The notes under the pieces: model-generated | Database searches by the model: none | Told to the model about the DNA's origin: nothing | Seen by the model: the letters and a program-made list of their open reading frames with translations, nothing else | Position numbers and translations under genes: made by a program | Shown: one piece after another, positions 6,985 through 16,200 of the stretch | Layout: each line of letters starts with the position of its first letter | Numbering within the stretch: the stretch's first letter is position 1 | Assembly: GCA_002720055.1 (NCBI GenBank) | Contig: PBGH01000010.1 | Location: 1 to 46,319 of the forward strand | DNA from: Methanobacteriota archaeon | Lineage (GTDB): Archaea; Thermoplasmatota; Poseidoniia; Poseidoniales; Thalassarchaeaceae | DNA: 46,319 nucleotides | Reading direction: 5' to 3'

Positions 6985-7536
6985 ATGAAGAAGTGGCTGA
7001 TGAGGCAATATTGGCGAATTCAGCAGAGTCAGGCCATAATCAGCCTGGGCTTCTGGACAGCCACAATCACGCTCTTGGTCTGGCCATATGTCTCATGGAG
7101 ATTCGTATCCAACGAGACATTCTTTCTAATCCCACTAACCTATCTTGGATTAATCGGAATAGCATTTGTAGTTCTGGTAATCGTTCTACTGGTAGGCTTT
7201 TCGTACGACGTTACATTTGGTCTATGGAGGGACCATATCACGATAAACCAAGAAAGAAACCCTTTCACCACATACAAACTAAACCCAACACAGGGGTTAA
7301 TGATAGCCCAGACTAATGAAATTCTGCGAAGAGTGGCACCTGATGACGAAGATATTCAACGATATTGTAGATTTGTAGACCGAATGCTAGATTGGAATTC
7401 AAGAGAAGAGATCTGGGCGAGAGCAATGTCTTCGTGGAAAGAAATTATGGAGGACGAAGACCCATTCTTATTTTATCTTGAAGAGGATGCAAGACAAAAA
7501 TTAGACAGAGCTGCTTCTAAACTAGAGGACTTCTAG
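6985..7536 (+). CDS. Two-helix membrane protein of unknown function
   Basis: 183 residues. Two strongly hydrophobic helices lie at about residues 18-38 and 45-70, followed by a soluble C-terminal part of about 110 residues rich in Trp, Arg and acidic residues (QRYCRFVDRMLDWNSREE, then FLFYLEEDARQKLDRA). No signal peptide is evident, so the C-terminal part is probably cytoplasmic. Its stop touches the beginning of the cysQ reading frame, which suggests coupled translation. Placed between LX and prefoldin alpha. No family recognised. Confidence 0.75.
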   Translation: MKKWLMRQYWRIQQSQAIISLGFWTATITLLVWPYVSWRFVSNETFFLIPLTYLGLIGIAFVVLVIVLLVGFSYDVTFGLWRDHITINQERNPFTTYKLNPTQGLMIAQTNEILRRVAPDDEDIQRYCRFVDRMLDWNSREEIWARAMSSWKEIMEDEDPFLFYLEEDARQKLDRAASKLEDF

Positions 7537-7541
7537 TGGTA

Positions 7542-8345
7542 ATGATGGATTATGAAGAGCTGGATATTGTAGACCTAGCAATTGAAGCTGGCAGTGCAAT
7601 AATGGGCATCTACGATTCAGCACCAATTTCCCAGGTACATACCAAGGCAGACGACTCTCCGCTGACACTCGCTGATATAGCAGCGCACGAAATAATCGTT
7701 GAGGGCCTCACGAAACTCGATCCCAATATCCCCATTGTTTCGGAGGAAGGTCGCGTTGGAGATGCGATATCTAATGAATTTTCATGGTTGGTCGATCCAC
7801 TCGATGGCACGAAGGAATTCATCAAGAGAAACGGTATGTTTACTGTAAATATCGCATTGATGAGAAGGAAAGCAAAGAGGTGGAACCCCGTTTTTGGAGT
7901 AGTTCACGCTCCAGCTACACAAACTACGTGGTATGGAGGAAAAGAAAGACCCGGAATTAAGATATCAAAAGGGCACTCAATAGAGATTTCAGTGAACAAT
8001 CTCCCAGAAGACCCCGTCCGATTAGTAGCTAGCGGCAGTCACCGGTCCAAGACGGACGAAGCATTTGCAAGCTCTATTGGCGAACATGAGATAATCAGGA
8101 TGGGCTCATCCCTCAAGGCATGCATCGTCGCAGAAGGGTCGGCAGAGCTTTACCCACGATTCGGACCTACCTCGTGCTGGGATATAGCCGCAGCCCATGC
8201 AGTAGTAGAGTCAGCAGGAGGTAAAGTACTCGGGCCTGACTGCGAAACTCTCGATTACGACTTGGTAGCAGATGTACTCAATCCATTTTTCCTAATCACA
8301 TGTAGTACGAAGTGGAATGACTTCTGGTTGGAGAATCAGCATTAA
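7542..8345 (+). CDS. cysQ: 3'(2'),5'-bisphosphate nucleotidase (PAP phosphatase), CysQ type
   Basis: Member of the inositol monophosphatase superfamily that hydrolyses PAP, the by-product of PAPS-dependent sulfotransfer, to AMP. Metal-site motifs are complete: DDSPLTLAD near residues 36-44, VSEEG near 66, DPLDGTKEF at about 85-93, and WDIAAAHAVVESAGG near 213. DGTKEF is typical of CysQ rather than of fructose- or inositol-phosphatases. The frame is open from a GTG at 7536 that overlaps the upstream stop; two ATGs at 7542 and 7545 are the likelier starts. The next gene encodes an APS kinase, so PAPS is made and PAP removed by adjacent genes. Confidence 0.9.
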   Translation: MMDYEELDIVDLAIEAGSAIMGIYDSAPISQVHTKADDSPLTLADIAAHEIIVEGLTKLDPNIPIVSEEGRVGDAISNEFSWLVDPLDGTKEFIKRNGMFTVNIALMRRKAKRWNPVFGVVHAPATQTTWYGGKERPGIKISKGHSIEISVNNLPEDPVRLVASGSHRSKTDEAFASSIGEHEIIRMGSSLKACIVAEGSAELYPRFGPTSCWDIAAAHAVVESAGGKVLGPDCETLDYDLVADVLNPFFLITCSTKWNDFWLENQH

Positions 8346-8382
8346 ATGGGACTCTCCAGTCGGCGGCGCATCAGGTGCGAGC

Positions 8383-9279
8383 ATGGGGAATACGGTAGTT
8401 TGGATGATTGGACTTTCGGGCGCTGGGAAGACCACGATTGCAGAAGCAGCGGTAAAGAGGTACGGAGCAGAGCTTCTAGATGGAGACACAATTAGAGATT
8501 TTTTCTCAAACAACGACTTTTCAAGAGAGGGCAGGGAAAAACACTTGCTTGGTATCGCAAGAATGGCATCACTAATTTCCAAGCATACTCCTGTAATTTG
8601 CTCATTCATCACCCCCTATGAGGACGTCAGAGAAAAGATTCTGGAGATTCTTCCACACGGTTCAGTGATGGTCCACGTCTCAACATCTCTAGAAGTATGT
8701 GAGGAAAGAGATGTGAAAGGACTGTACGCAAAGGCGAGAACTGGCGAAATTTCTAATTTCACAGGGATCTCTGATCCGTTCGATGAGCCGAAGTGTGCCC
8801 ATATGACGCTGAATTCTAGTGGTGAGCCCGGACATACTGTTGAGGATATGGTAGACCAACTCTCCCATCTTTTCGAGAAACCCAAGGCCGTACTGCTTCC
8901 TGGTAGATGGCAACCTCTCCATGTAGGCCATGAATGGCTTATTCAGCAAGAGCTGAACCAAGGCAAAAGGGTCGTTGTTGGAATCAGAGATACGCCAGTG
9001 ACCGAATCTGACCCCTATCCTGCAGAGGTTAGGAAGCGAATGATCGAGTACCGATATCAGAACGAGGACGTTGAGGCATGGATAATGCCAGATATCGAAG
9101 CGGTCTCATATGGAAGAAAGGTTGGCTATGAATTAAGAGAGGCTCAGGATATTCCACCAGAGGTTTTCGAAGTTTCCGCCACAGGCGTTCGTGGGGGTAA
9201 TAGGGCCAACGTATCTGAAAGAGTAATGGAATTCATGATTTCAGAAGGAATATGGGACGGGGCACAGGCTTCTAATTAG
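8383..9279 (+). CDS. Fused APS kinase and NMNAT-like nucleotidyltransferase
   Basis: Two enzymes in one 298-residue chain. Residues 1 to about 165 are adenylylsulfate kinase, which phosphorylates APS to PAPS: P-loop GLSGAGKTT at 10-18, LDGDTIRDFF near 32-41, RDVKGLYAKA near 109 and NFTGISDPFDEP near 125. From about residue 170 an HxGH nucleotidyltransferase of the nicotinamide-mononucleotide/cytidylyltransferase type follows: GRWQPLHVGHEWL near 174-186 and the closing VSATGVRGG near 265. This is not the classical ATP sulfurylase fold, so the usual sulfurylase-kinase fusion is not meant. The ATG at 8383 is preferred; a longer frame from 8317 would overlap cysQ by 29 bp and add non-conserved residues. 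Confidence 0.88.
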   Translation: MGNTVVWMIGLSGAGKTTIAEAAVKRYGAELLDGDTIRDFFSNNDFSREGREKHLLGIARMASLISKHTPVICSFITPYEDVREKILEILPHGSVMVHVSTSLEVCEERDVKGLYAKARTGEISNFTGISDPFDEPKCAHMTLNSSGEPGHTVEDMVDQLSHLFEKPKAVLLPGRWQPLHVGHEWLIQQELNQGKRVVVGIRDTPVTESDPYPAEVRKRMIEYRYQNEDVEAWIMPDIEAVSYGRKVGYELREAQDIPPEVFEVSATGVRGGNRANVSERVMEFMISEGIWDGAQASN

Positions 9280-9315
9280 CGACGACTTCATTGCACTGTG
9301 ACCATCCCGTAGACT

Positions 9316-9834
9316 ATGCCTGAAGCAGATAAGGCCGATTTACAGCGCTTAGCACACCTAGTGGAAGTAAATAGAGAGAGACTTCAGGCACTTGAACAGC
9401 AGATTAGAAACCTAGAGAGCATCAGACATGAACAGGAGCAAGCTATCGAGGCGCTAGGCTCCATCTCAGAGCAAGGTGCCAAGGGGGCGATGATTCCACT
9501 AGGCGCTGGAGTCCAATTAATAGCTGATATCCAACCAGAGGGCGGAGCAGTCGTCGATATTGGTAGTAGAATTCAAGCAGAGAAGACAAGAGACGAGGCT
9601 ACAGAAATTTTGAGGAACAGAAACAAAGAACTCAAAGGAATTTTGGATACAATCAGGAATGAGTATGAACAACTTGAGGAATATATTGTGTCTCTCGCTA
9701 AAACATTTAATCAAGCGGTAGAGAGTCTACAGGGCTCAGATGAATCTAGAGAAACCCTAGAACAAACCCAAAGCCTACCACAGAAAAAAAGAACCCGTAA
9801 AAAGAGAGGGACTGAACTTACTTTGGATGACTGA
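9316..9834 (+). CDS. pfdA: Prefoldin alpha subunit
   Basis: Subunit of the hexameric jellyfish-shaped chaperone that hands unfolded proteins to the thermosome. Long N- and C-terminal coiled-coil helices flank a central beta-hairpin region carrying MIPLGAGVQLIADI at about 56-70, the usual prefoldin alpha core. Length 172 is longer than usual (about 140) because of a basic tail, KKRTRKKRG, near the end. It is followed after 9 bp by ftsY, the conserved archaeal order. A divergent thermosome subunit lies at 44.2 kb. Confidence 0.9.
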   Translation: MPEADKADLQRLAHLVEVNRERLQALEQQIRNLESIRHEQEQAIEALGSISEQGAKGAMIPLGAGVQLIADIQPEGGAVVDIGSRIQAEKTRDEATEILRNRNKELKGILDTIRNEYEQLEEYIVSLAKTFNQAVESLQGSDESRETLEQTQSLPQKKRTRKKRGTELTLDD

Positions 9835-9843
9835 GGGCTAAAA

Positions 9844-11088
9844 ATGGGACTATTCGATCGCTTTAGAAAGAGGATTGAAGAGGCCGAAGAAGAAAAAGCA
9901 ATAACGGCAGAAGAGGGATCAATTGAGGCAAAAAAAGCCACTAATTCTAGAAGCAGGAATCTAAAAAAGAAAACATCAGAGTATCAGGAGACTGCTTCGG
10001 CTAATGAGACTGAGTGGGACGCCTTCGACGAAGAAGTAAACGACCCATTCGCAAAACCATCTAGTCCGAAGGAAAGGAAGAAGGCACAGAGAGAAAAGAG
10101 TATAAAATCTCAGAGAATAAAGCCACTTTCTATCGTTAGAAATTCTATGCACTCTACAACAGGACGAAAACTGGTCAAATCCGGTAAAAGAGAGTTTGAG
10201 ATAGATCTAGGTGAAGATATCAGATTAAGGGGCGGGAGGGTAATCAAAGATGGTCCAGTACTGCAACAACTATTGGTGGAATTGGAAGAAGAGCTACTTT
10301 CGACGGATATGAGCCATACCGCGGTGACAGAACTTTTGGAGGCACTAACAAACCACCTAGTCGGGTCAAGAGTAAACAGGAAGGCAAATCTAGCCCAGGT
10401 CGTAGAGAATGCGCTAAGGGGGGCACTCCTCTCTCTGCTTGGGGATAGTTATTGGGACTTCGATAGAACAATCCATTATCTCGTACAAGAAGAAACTCCC
10501 GTAGTCATAATGATGGTAGGAGTTAATGGTACGGGGAAGACCACGACCTCTGCCAAGATTGCAAAGAGGATGAAGGAGCAAGGATACGAAGTGGTTCTGG
10601 CTGCTGCAGACACGTTCCGTGCGGGGGCAATCGATCAGTTAGCAGCTCATGCTGAGCGACTGGAAGTAAGATGCATAAAGAGCCAGAGGGGAGGCGATTC
10701 CGCCGCCGTCGCAAGAGATGCAATCGAGAGCGCGAGGGCCAAGGGAGAGGACATAGTAATCGTAGATACCTCCGGAAGGATGCAAAACAAATCTAATTTG
10801 ATGGAGGAACTTCGAAAGGTACACAGGGTAACCAATCCACACTTGGTGATCTTTGTTGCAGATGCTTTAGCAGGGAATGATGCAGTTACCCAAGCTGTGG
10901 AATTCCACAAGAAGCTTTCATTTGATGGAGCTGCCCTTTGCAAATTAGATACGGATGCCAAGGGCGGAGCCGCCCTCTCCATATCTCATGCCACTGGAAG
11001 GCCAATAGTCCTGGCAGGAACAGGACAGGGATATGGGGACCTATCTCCGTTCGATCCCAGTTGGCTTGTAGACGATCTCCTCTCTTGA
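9844..11088 (+). CDS. ftsY: Signal recognition particle receptor FtsY
   Basis: GTPase that docks SRP-ribosome complexes at the membrane. A charged N-terminal A-region of about 110 residues (rich in Glu and Lys) precedes the four-helix N domain and the GTPase: G1 GVNGTGKTT near 225-233, DTFRAGAIDQLA near 255-266, G3 DTSGRM near 307, and KLDTDAKGG near 366 (G4 TKxD region as CKLD). The end is GDLSPFDPSWLVDDLL, as expected. The start has a GAGGG sequence 6 bp upstream, overlapping the pfdA stop. No M domain, so it is the receptor rather than SRP54. Confidence 0.95.
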   Translation: MGLFDRFRKRIEEAEEEKAITAEEGSIEAKKATNSRSRNLKKKTSEYQETASANETEWDAFDEEVNDPFAKPSSPKERKKAQREKSIKSQRIKPLSIVRNSMHSTTGRKLVKSGKREFEIDLGEDIRLRGGRVIKDGPVLQQLLVELEEELLSTDMSHTAVTELLEALTNHLVGSRVNRKANLAQVVENALRGALLSLLGDSYWDFDRTIHYLVQEETPVVIMMVGVNGTGKTTTSAKIAKRMKEQGYEVVLAAADTFRAGAIDQLAAHAERLEVRCIKSQRGGDSAAVARDAIESARAKGEDIVIVDTSGRMQNKSNLMEELRKVHRVTNPHLVIFVADALAGNDAVTQAVEFHKKLSFDGAALCKLDTDAKGGAALSISHATGRPIVLAGTGQGYGDLSPFDPSWLVDDLLS

Positions 11089-11134
11089 TTTTCGACCATC
11101 CACTTCTTGAGTCAGGTCCCCTGTCGGCTGTTAG

Positions 11135-11779
11135 ATGACGATTGAAGGGAAACCCTCTGTGCTCATAGTTCATGAGAATGCAATCACCGCTGGAAGGGTC
11201 CGATCAATAATGCATCAGAGAGGATGGGTTTCAGAAATTTGTGACGATGGTGATCGAGCAGTCGACCAATATATCCGACTCAAACCTAAGATGACCTTCT
11301 TGGGACTGAATCTTCCAACTATGGACGGGCATGTTGTAGCATTAGAAATCCGAGAGAGAGACCCAGAAGCTAGGATTATTTTCGTTGTTAGCAAATCAAG
11401 ACTGGAAAAAGCGAACGATGCTGCGTACTCTTCCGGGGCCGTCGCAGTACTAACAACACCGATCACCAGATCCGACATAGAACAAAAATGGATAATTATC
11501 AACGGACCAGTCCCTGAGGCTCCAGGATTGGCAGATCTAGACGAACTATATCCTGAGTTAGACGACACGACCTCACAGCCTCTAAACATAGAGGCAACTC
11601 TTCCAGAACCTCATACCAGCCTATTACCAGAAGGAACTCCACTTCCAATAAATGAGAAAATAGAGACCCCGAGGAAGAAAGGAAAGGCACTCAAAATTCT
11701 GACGTTAATTACTGTATTTTCAGTAACCGCGATCTTGGCAGCATTCTACTTAGGTTTACTTGATGTCTTAGGTTTATGA
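11135..11779 (+). CDS. Membrane-anchored degenerate response-regulator receiver protein
   Basis: 214 residues: a receiver fold (about 7-125), a flexible Pro/acidic linker, and one C-terminal membrane helix at about 186-207. The fold signature is clear (LNLPTMDG at 58-65, SSGAVAVLTTP at 99-109), but every key residue is gone. The acidic pair is H13-E14, the phosphoacceptor position aligned with Asp57 of CheY is Gly57, and the lysine before the last proline is Thr108. It therefore should not be phosphorylated; it may be a constitutive protein-binding module at the membrane. It begins 46 bp after ftsY on the same strand. No kinase gene is in the window. Confidence 0.8.
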   Translation: MTIEGKPSVLIVHENAITAGRVRSIMHQRGWVSEICDDGDRAVDQYIRLKPKMTFLGLNLPTMDGHVVALEIRERDPEARIIFVVSKSRLEKANDAAYSSGAVAVLTTPITRSDIEQKWIIINGPVPEAPGLADLDELYPELDDTTSQPLNIEATLPEPHTSLLPEGTPLPINEKIETPRKKGKALKILTLITVFSVTAILAAFYLGLLDVLGL

Positions 11780-12006
11780 CCTTCTTCAATCAACTCAGCA
11801 ACGTTGCCTCTCGTAACCACACTACCCTTGGGGGCATCCGTAATTTCTTCAACTGAGACCCCGTCATCGCTTAGAAGAGTCTCATCCAGTTCCGTTAGTC
11901 TTAGACCAACCCTCCATCTCTTCAATAGCTCGAAAAGGACGAAAGCGCAAATCGCTAAAATCACTACAGCCGAGCAAATCCAGGCAACGAAGTCCTGGGT
12001 CACCAT
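11746..12006 (-). CDS. Small single-pass membrane protein
   Basis: 86 residues: one N-terminal membrane helix (about 7-30, AWICSAVVILAICAFVLFELL), a basic stretch (KRWR), and an acidic then lysine-rich cytoplasmic tail. It starts 3 bp after the pyrF stop, so it is probably co-transcribed with pyrF. Its 3' end overlaps the receiver-like gene on the other strand by 34 bp, which lowers confidence slightly. Interestingly both convergent genes encode one-helix membrane proteins. Function unknown. Confidence 0.6.
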   Translation of the reverse strand: MVTQDFVAWICSAVVILAICAFVLFELLKRWRVGLRLTELDETLLSDDGVSVEEITDAPKGSVVTRGNVAELIEEGHKPKTSSKPK

Positions 12007-12009
12007 GAA

Positions 12010-12804
12010 TTACCTCTCCAGCAAGGCACCCCATGAAGCCGAGGCATACTCTTTTGCTGAGGCCGCAGGGTCTTGGGTTCCGTAAATTCCAGACCCCACA
12101 ATCACTGCGTCTGAGCCAGCCATCACTGCGTCTGCAGGATTACCATATCTCTGGCCGAAACTTCCCTCTGCAGCGTTCAGGCTTACTCCGGGCGTCCAAA
12201 TCATCTTACCTTCTCCAACCTTGCTTCTAAGAGATTTCAAATCTGACCGTGAGCTTCCATTTCCAATATATCCCAGTACATGTGGAGACGCCGAGCCCAT
12301 TCTAATTGTCTCATCAGTATACGTATCATCAAGAAGATTATTCGAACTCGACATTTGTGCAAGCAGAAGGACCCCTCCAATCCTCTCTACAGCCTCCCAA
12401 CCTGCAGCAATACCATCTATAATATCAGGCCCACTAAGGCTGTGTGATGTTACTAAATCTGCCCACGATCTAATATCGTACAGACCACTCATCTGGGTCT
12501 TAGCTACCTTGCCAATATCTGCAAACTTCCTATCTTCAAAGATAAGCATACCTTTCGCCCGAGCAGATCCTACTACCATAGACCACTCTTCAAAATTGAA
12601 CCCTTCAACCATATCCACATGGGTCTTTAGTGCACACACACTGTCTCCAACAGTTTCGATAAGCTTCAGAGTTTCATCTATACTAGGCACATCTGCTGCT
12701 AGTACTACCAACGACTCTTTCTCAGCAGCGACTCGCATGAATTCGTGTGAAAGTGGGTGAGCGCAGTTAGTCCACCTCTTGCCCCAAGCATCCTCGGCAA
12801 TCAT
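12010..12804 (-). CDS. pyrF: Orotidine 5'-phosphate decarboxylase, eukaryotic sequence type
   Basis: Last step of UMP synthesis. The catalytic Asp-Lys-Asp array is in FEDRKFADIG near residues 88-97, with KTHVD near 57 upstream; near the C-terminus come TPGVSL (about 206), FGQRY and AGSDAVIVGSGIYG, which binds the phosphate. These motifs match yeast Ura3 and animal UMPS much better than the DxKxxDIP forms of most bacteria or the usual archaeal ones. I chose the ATG at 12804 (264 residues, right for the family); a frame open further upstream would run across the crcB start. Divergent from crcB with a 78-bp gap. Confidence 0.92.
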   Translation of the reverse strand: MIAEDAWGKRWTNCAHPLSHEFMRVAAEKESLVVLAADVPSIDETLKLIETVGDSVCALKTHVDMVEGFNFEEWSMVVGSARAKGMLIFEDRKFADIGKVAKTQMSGLYDIRSWADLVTSHSLSGPDIIDGIAAGWEAVERIGGVLLLAQMSSSNNLLDDTYTDETIRMGSASPHVLGYIGNGSSRSDLKSLRSKVGEGKMIWTPGVSLNAAEGSFGQRYGNPADAVMAGSDAVIVGSGIYGTQDPAASAKEYASASWGALLER

Positions 12805-12882
12805 TGTGCCTCCTATGCTAGCCCATATGTCAACTCTTTCCCTACTGAGAAATATCAAGCCCCTCCAGCTTCCGCCAGTACC

Positions 12883-13242
12883 ATGCATCCAGTGGCATTG
12901 GTGGGCTTGGGGGGGGCGATTGGCTCGATATTTCGGTGGGCGGTAGCCGAAGCTATGCCCACTGCTAGCAATCAAGTGCCATGGGCCACAATAGCTGTGA
13001 ACCTTCTCGGTGCATTCCTCCTTGGAATACTCATGTCCGCCTCTCCTCAGACCGACACACTCCTCTTTCTAGGGACAGGCCTGTTGGGCGGCTTTACTAC
13101 AATGTCTACATTTGGGATAGAAACAGTAAACCTTCTCAAAGACGGTAGTACAATGGTAGCAGCGGTGTACGTAGCACTAAATCTAATGGCACCGATTACT
13201 GCATGGCTCGGTTGGCAATTGAGTGAGGCCTTCTTATCATAG
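12883..13242 (+). CDS. crcB: Fluoride channel/exporter CrcB (Fluc)
   Basis: A 119-residue, four-helix membrane protein that forms dual-topology dimers and lets fluoride leave the cell. Family marks: GGAIGSIFRW near residues 9-18, TIAVNLLGAFLLG near 36-48, and GLLGGFTTMSTF near 67-78, which carries the Thr/Ser-rich fluoride path. The ATG at 12883 is chosen because it gives the standard length; a longer open frame from 12757 lies antisense to pyrF. I looked for a fluoride riboswitch in the 78-bp upstream gap and could not recognise one. purSL starts 9 bp downstream. Confidence 0.92.
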   Translation: MHPVALVGLGGAIGSIFRWAVAEAMPTASNQVPWATIAVNLLGAFLLGILMSASPQTDTLLFLGTGLLGGFTTMSTFGIETVNLLKDGSTMVAAVYVALNLMAPITAWLGWQLSEAFLS

Positions 13243-13247
13243 GGTGA
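13243..13247 (+). promoter_or_regulatory. Ribosome binding site of purSL
   Basis: GGTGA lies 4 bases before the ATG at 13252, directly after the crcB stop. It matches the anti-Shine-Dalgarno end of archaeal 16S rRNA and supports this start; the same GGTGA is seen before the purine permease start (2199-2203, minus strand). Confidence 0.5.
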
Positions 13248-13251
13248 AAAT

Positions 13252-16200
13252 ATGCCTTCTCAAATGCATTCCAGACTGTTTGAAGTTACAACCAAGGATC
13301 TCGAAGGACTTCCCGATGCACGTGGGGAGAGCGTGAGGTCGATGCTCAAAGTAGACCATGGAATCGAAGTAACCAAGGTAAGAGTGATTCTGGGTTATCA
13401 AGTAATATCAGACATATCAGATTCAGACGCCGACTCACTGATTTACGACTTATTCGCAGACCCTGTAATCGAAGTAGCATCTCTTAATTCTAGATTGTTA
13501 GATGAATTCGAAAATCCACCCGATGCAGCTATTCAAGTTGGTTTCAAACCAGGAGTTACAGACAACTCTGGTCAAGCGGGTCTGGATGGCCTGATGACTC
13601 TGTTCCCGGAACAATCTGCTGCTAGAGTGGCCACCTTCACTACATACGCTTTCTGGGGCATTGAACGCCGAACCTCATCATTCGAACTAGCATCTTTTCT
13701 ACACAATCCTATGATAGAGAGGGCAGCAGTGGCAGATAGACAGGACTGTGCTGAGGGTATCTGGCCGCTTCTCGATTTTCCAATGGTTCCTAGTACATTA
13801 TTTAGCGTCCCAGCAACTATCGATTTGGAGGTCAGTGATAAACGATTAATTGAAATCAGCGATAAGGGCCTACTCGCGCTAAATCTCGATGAGATGAAGG
13901 CCATTCGAGAACACTATAGAGACCCCGACATTAGATCCGTGAGGAAGGCGGCAGGACTTCCCTGGGACAGGCCGACAGACGCAGAGTTGGAATGCTTAGC
14001 ACAGACATGGTCAGAGCACTGTTCGCACAAGATTTTCGCAGCGAGAATCAGGCACGTTGACACAGTTACAGGAGAAGATACGACAATCGACTCTCTGTTT
14101 AAGACCCACATAATGCAACCTACTCTCGAAATCCAAGAAGAAGTCAGTTGGTTACTCAGTATATTTCATGATAACTCAGGTGTCATTTCATGGAATGAGG
14201 ACTGGAGCGTCTGCATCAAGGCAGAGACACACAATAGCCCAAGTGCACTAGATCCCTACGGAGGTGCAATTACTGGGATAGTTGGAGTGAACAGAGACAT
14301 TCTCGGCACCGGACTAGGCGCCAGACCAATCGCCAACACAGATGTATTCTGCTTCGGGCCTCCAGACTATACAGGGGAAATACCTCCTGGCCTATTTCAT
14401 CCTTCTAGAGTGTTTAGGGGCGTTCATTCAGGAGTCAGATCGGGCGGTAACGAGTCTGGAATTCCAACTGTGAACGGAGCAATAGTATTCGATGAGAGAT
14501 TTTTAGGCAAACCATTGGTTTTCTGTGGTACTGTCGGGATAATGCCTCGATCGCTTCCAGATGGGCGGGAGAGTCACGTGAAAACACCCCAACCAGGCGA
14601 TGTTGTTTACATGGTCGGAGGCAGGGTCGGTAGTGATGGGATTCACGGAGCTACCTTCTCTAGCCTAGAGTTGACTGAGGAGAGTCCTAGCTCCGCAGTA
14701 CAAATAGGAGACCCCATCACACAGAAGAAGATGCTAGATATGATTTTGGAGGCAAGAGATGCAGGACTTATTCAGGTCATAACAGACAATGGAGCAGGAG
14801 GCCTCTCCAGCAGTGTTGGAGAGATGGCAGAACTCACCGGTGGTGCAGAACTGGACCTAGAAAAAGTCCCTCTTAAGCAGTTAGGACTCTCGTCTTGGGA
14901 GATACTGGTTTCTGAATCGCAAGAGAGAATGACAGTTGGCGTCAGACCAGAGGACTGTACAGATTTCGAGAATCTAGCTAGATTACACGAGGTTGAGGCT
15001 ACTGCGGTGGGGCTATTCACCGACTCCGGAAACTTTGTTGTCAGCCATGGCGAAACCCCAGTTGCTAACCTTCCGATAAAATTCCTTTTCGAGGGATGTC
15101 CTCAACTCAAACTCGAGTCCGAGTGGAAGCCCCCATCACATTTGCCAGTAGAGACACCTGATTTAGATGAGAAAGAGATGGGCGCAGTACTCGGAAGACT
15201 GCTAGCCAGACCAAACGTCGCTAGCAAAGAATGGTGGGTCAGGTCTTACGATCATGAAGTGATAGCTCAGAGCGTAATCAAGCCGTTTGTGGGTATTAAT
15301 CAAGATGCACCTGGTGATGCAGCGGTAATCGCCCCATTGCATGGAGGTACTCAGGGACTGGTCATCTCGAATGGGATAGCTCCAAGATATTCCGACATCG
15401 ACTCTTACTCCATGGCCGCTGCCTCGGTAGATGAAGCACTACGGAATGCAGTTTGCGTTGGCGTAGATTTAGATCTAATTTCTGGATTAGACAACTTTTG
15501 CTGGCCTGATCCAATTGAGTCATCCAAGACACCCGATGGGAAATACAAGCTTGCTCAGCTTGTCAGAGCCAACCGTGCTCTTGATGACGTTTGTAGGGCA
15601 TACCGTCTACCATGTATCAGCGGAAAGGACTCCATGAAGAATGACGCGATGCTAGGAGGTGAGAAAATCAGCGTCCCACCCACTCTTTTGTTCAGCCTGC
15701 TGGGTAACCATCAGGACGTACGTAAAGCGGTATCATCTGACTTCAAAAATCCCGGTGATGCCATATTCTTAGTAGGTCAGACTCACCAAGAAATAGGCGC
15801 CAGCGAACTCTCGTATATGCTTCGCGAACAAGGCGCTGGAGGAATTGGTGGAGCAGTTCCAGAGATTGACCCGGATAGGAACATGGTCGCGTATAGGGCC
15901 TTGACTGCGGCCATGAGGGAAGAGCTCGTAGCCAGCGCACACGACTGTAGCGACGGAGGATTGGCCGTGGCTCTGGCGGAATGCTGCTTCGGATCAGACT
16001 CAGGAGCTATTCTGGAAATTTCCCCCTTGTGGGCCGATTGTGATAATCTAGACATTTGGGGGGCAATGTTTGGTGAGAGTCTGGGTAGGATTCTTGTCAG
16101 CACGAGCCCTGAAAATAAGGAGGAATTCATGAAATCTATGATGGGCGTAACCTGCCACTTTCTAGGCGAAGTGTCGAACGACGATACAATCTCATTCTCC

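Noticed and set aside
12221..12760. 179-codon frame antisense to pyrF
   Set aside because: Covers conserved pyrF motifs; sequence is low in domain character and has the composition of an antisense frame.
12805..12882. Fluoride riboswitch before crcB
   Set aside because: The 78-bp gap showed no recognisable riboswitch core by eye; a covariance-model search would be decisive.
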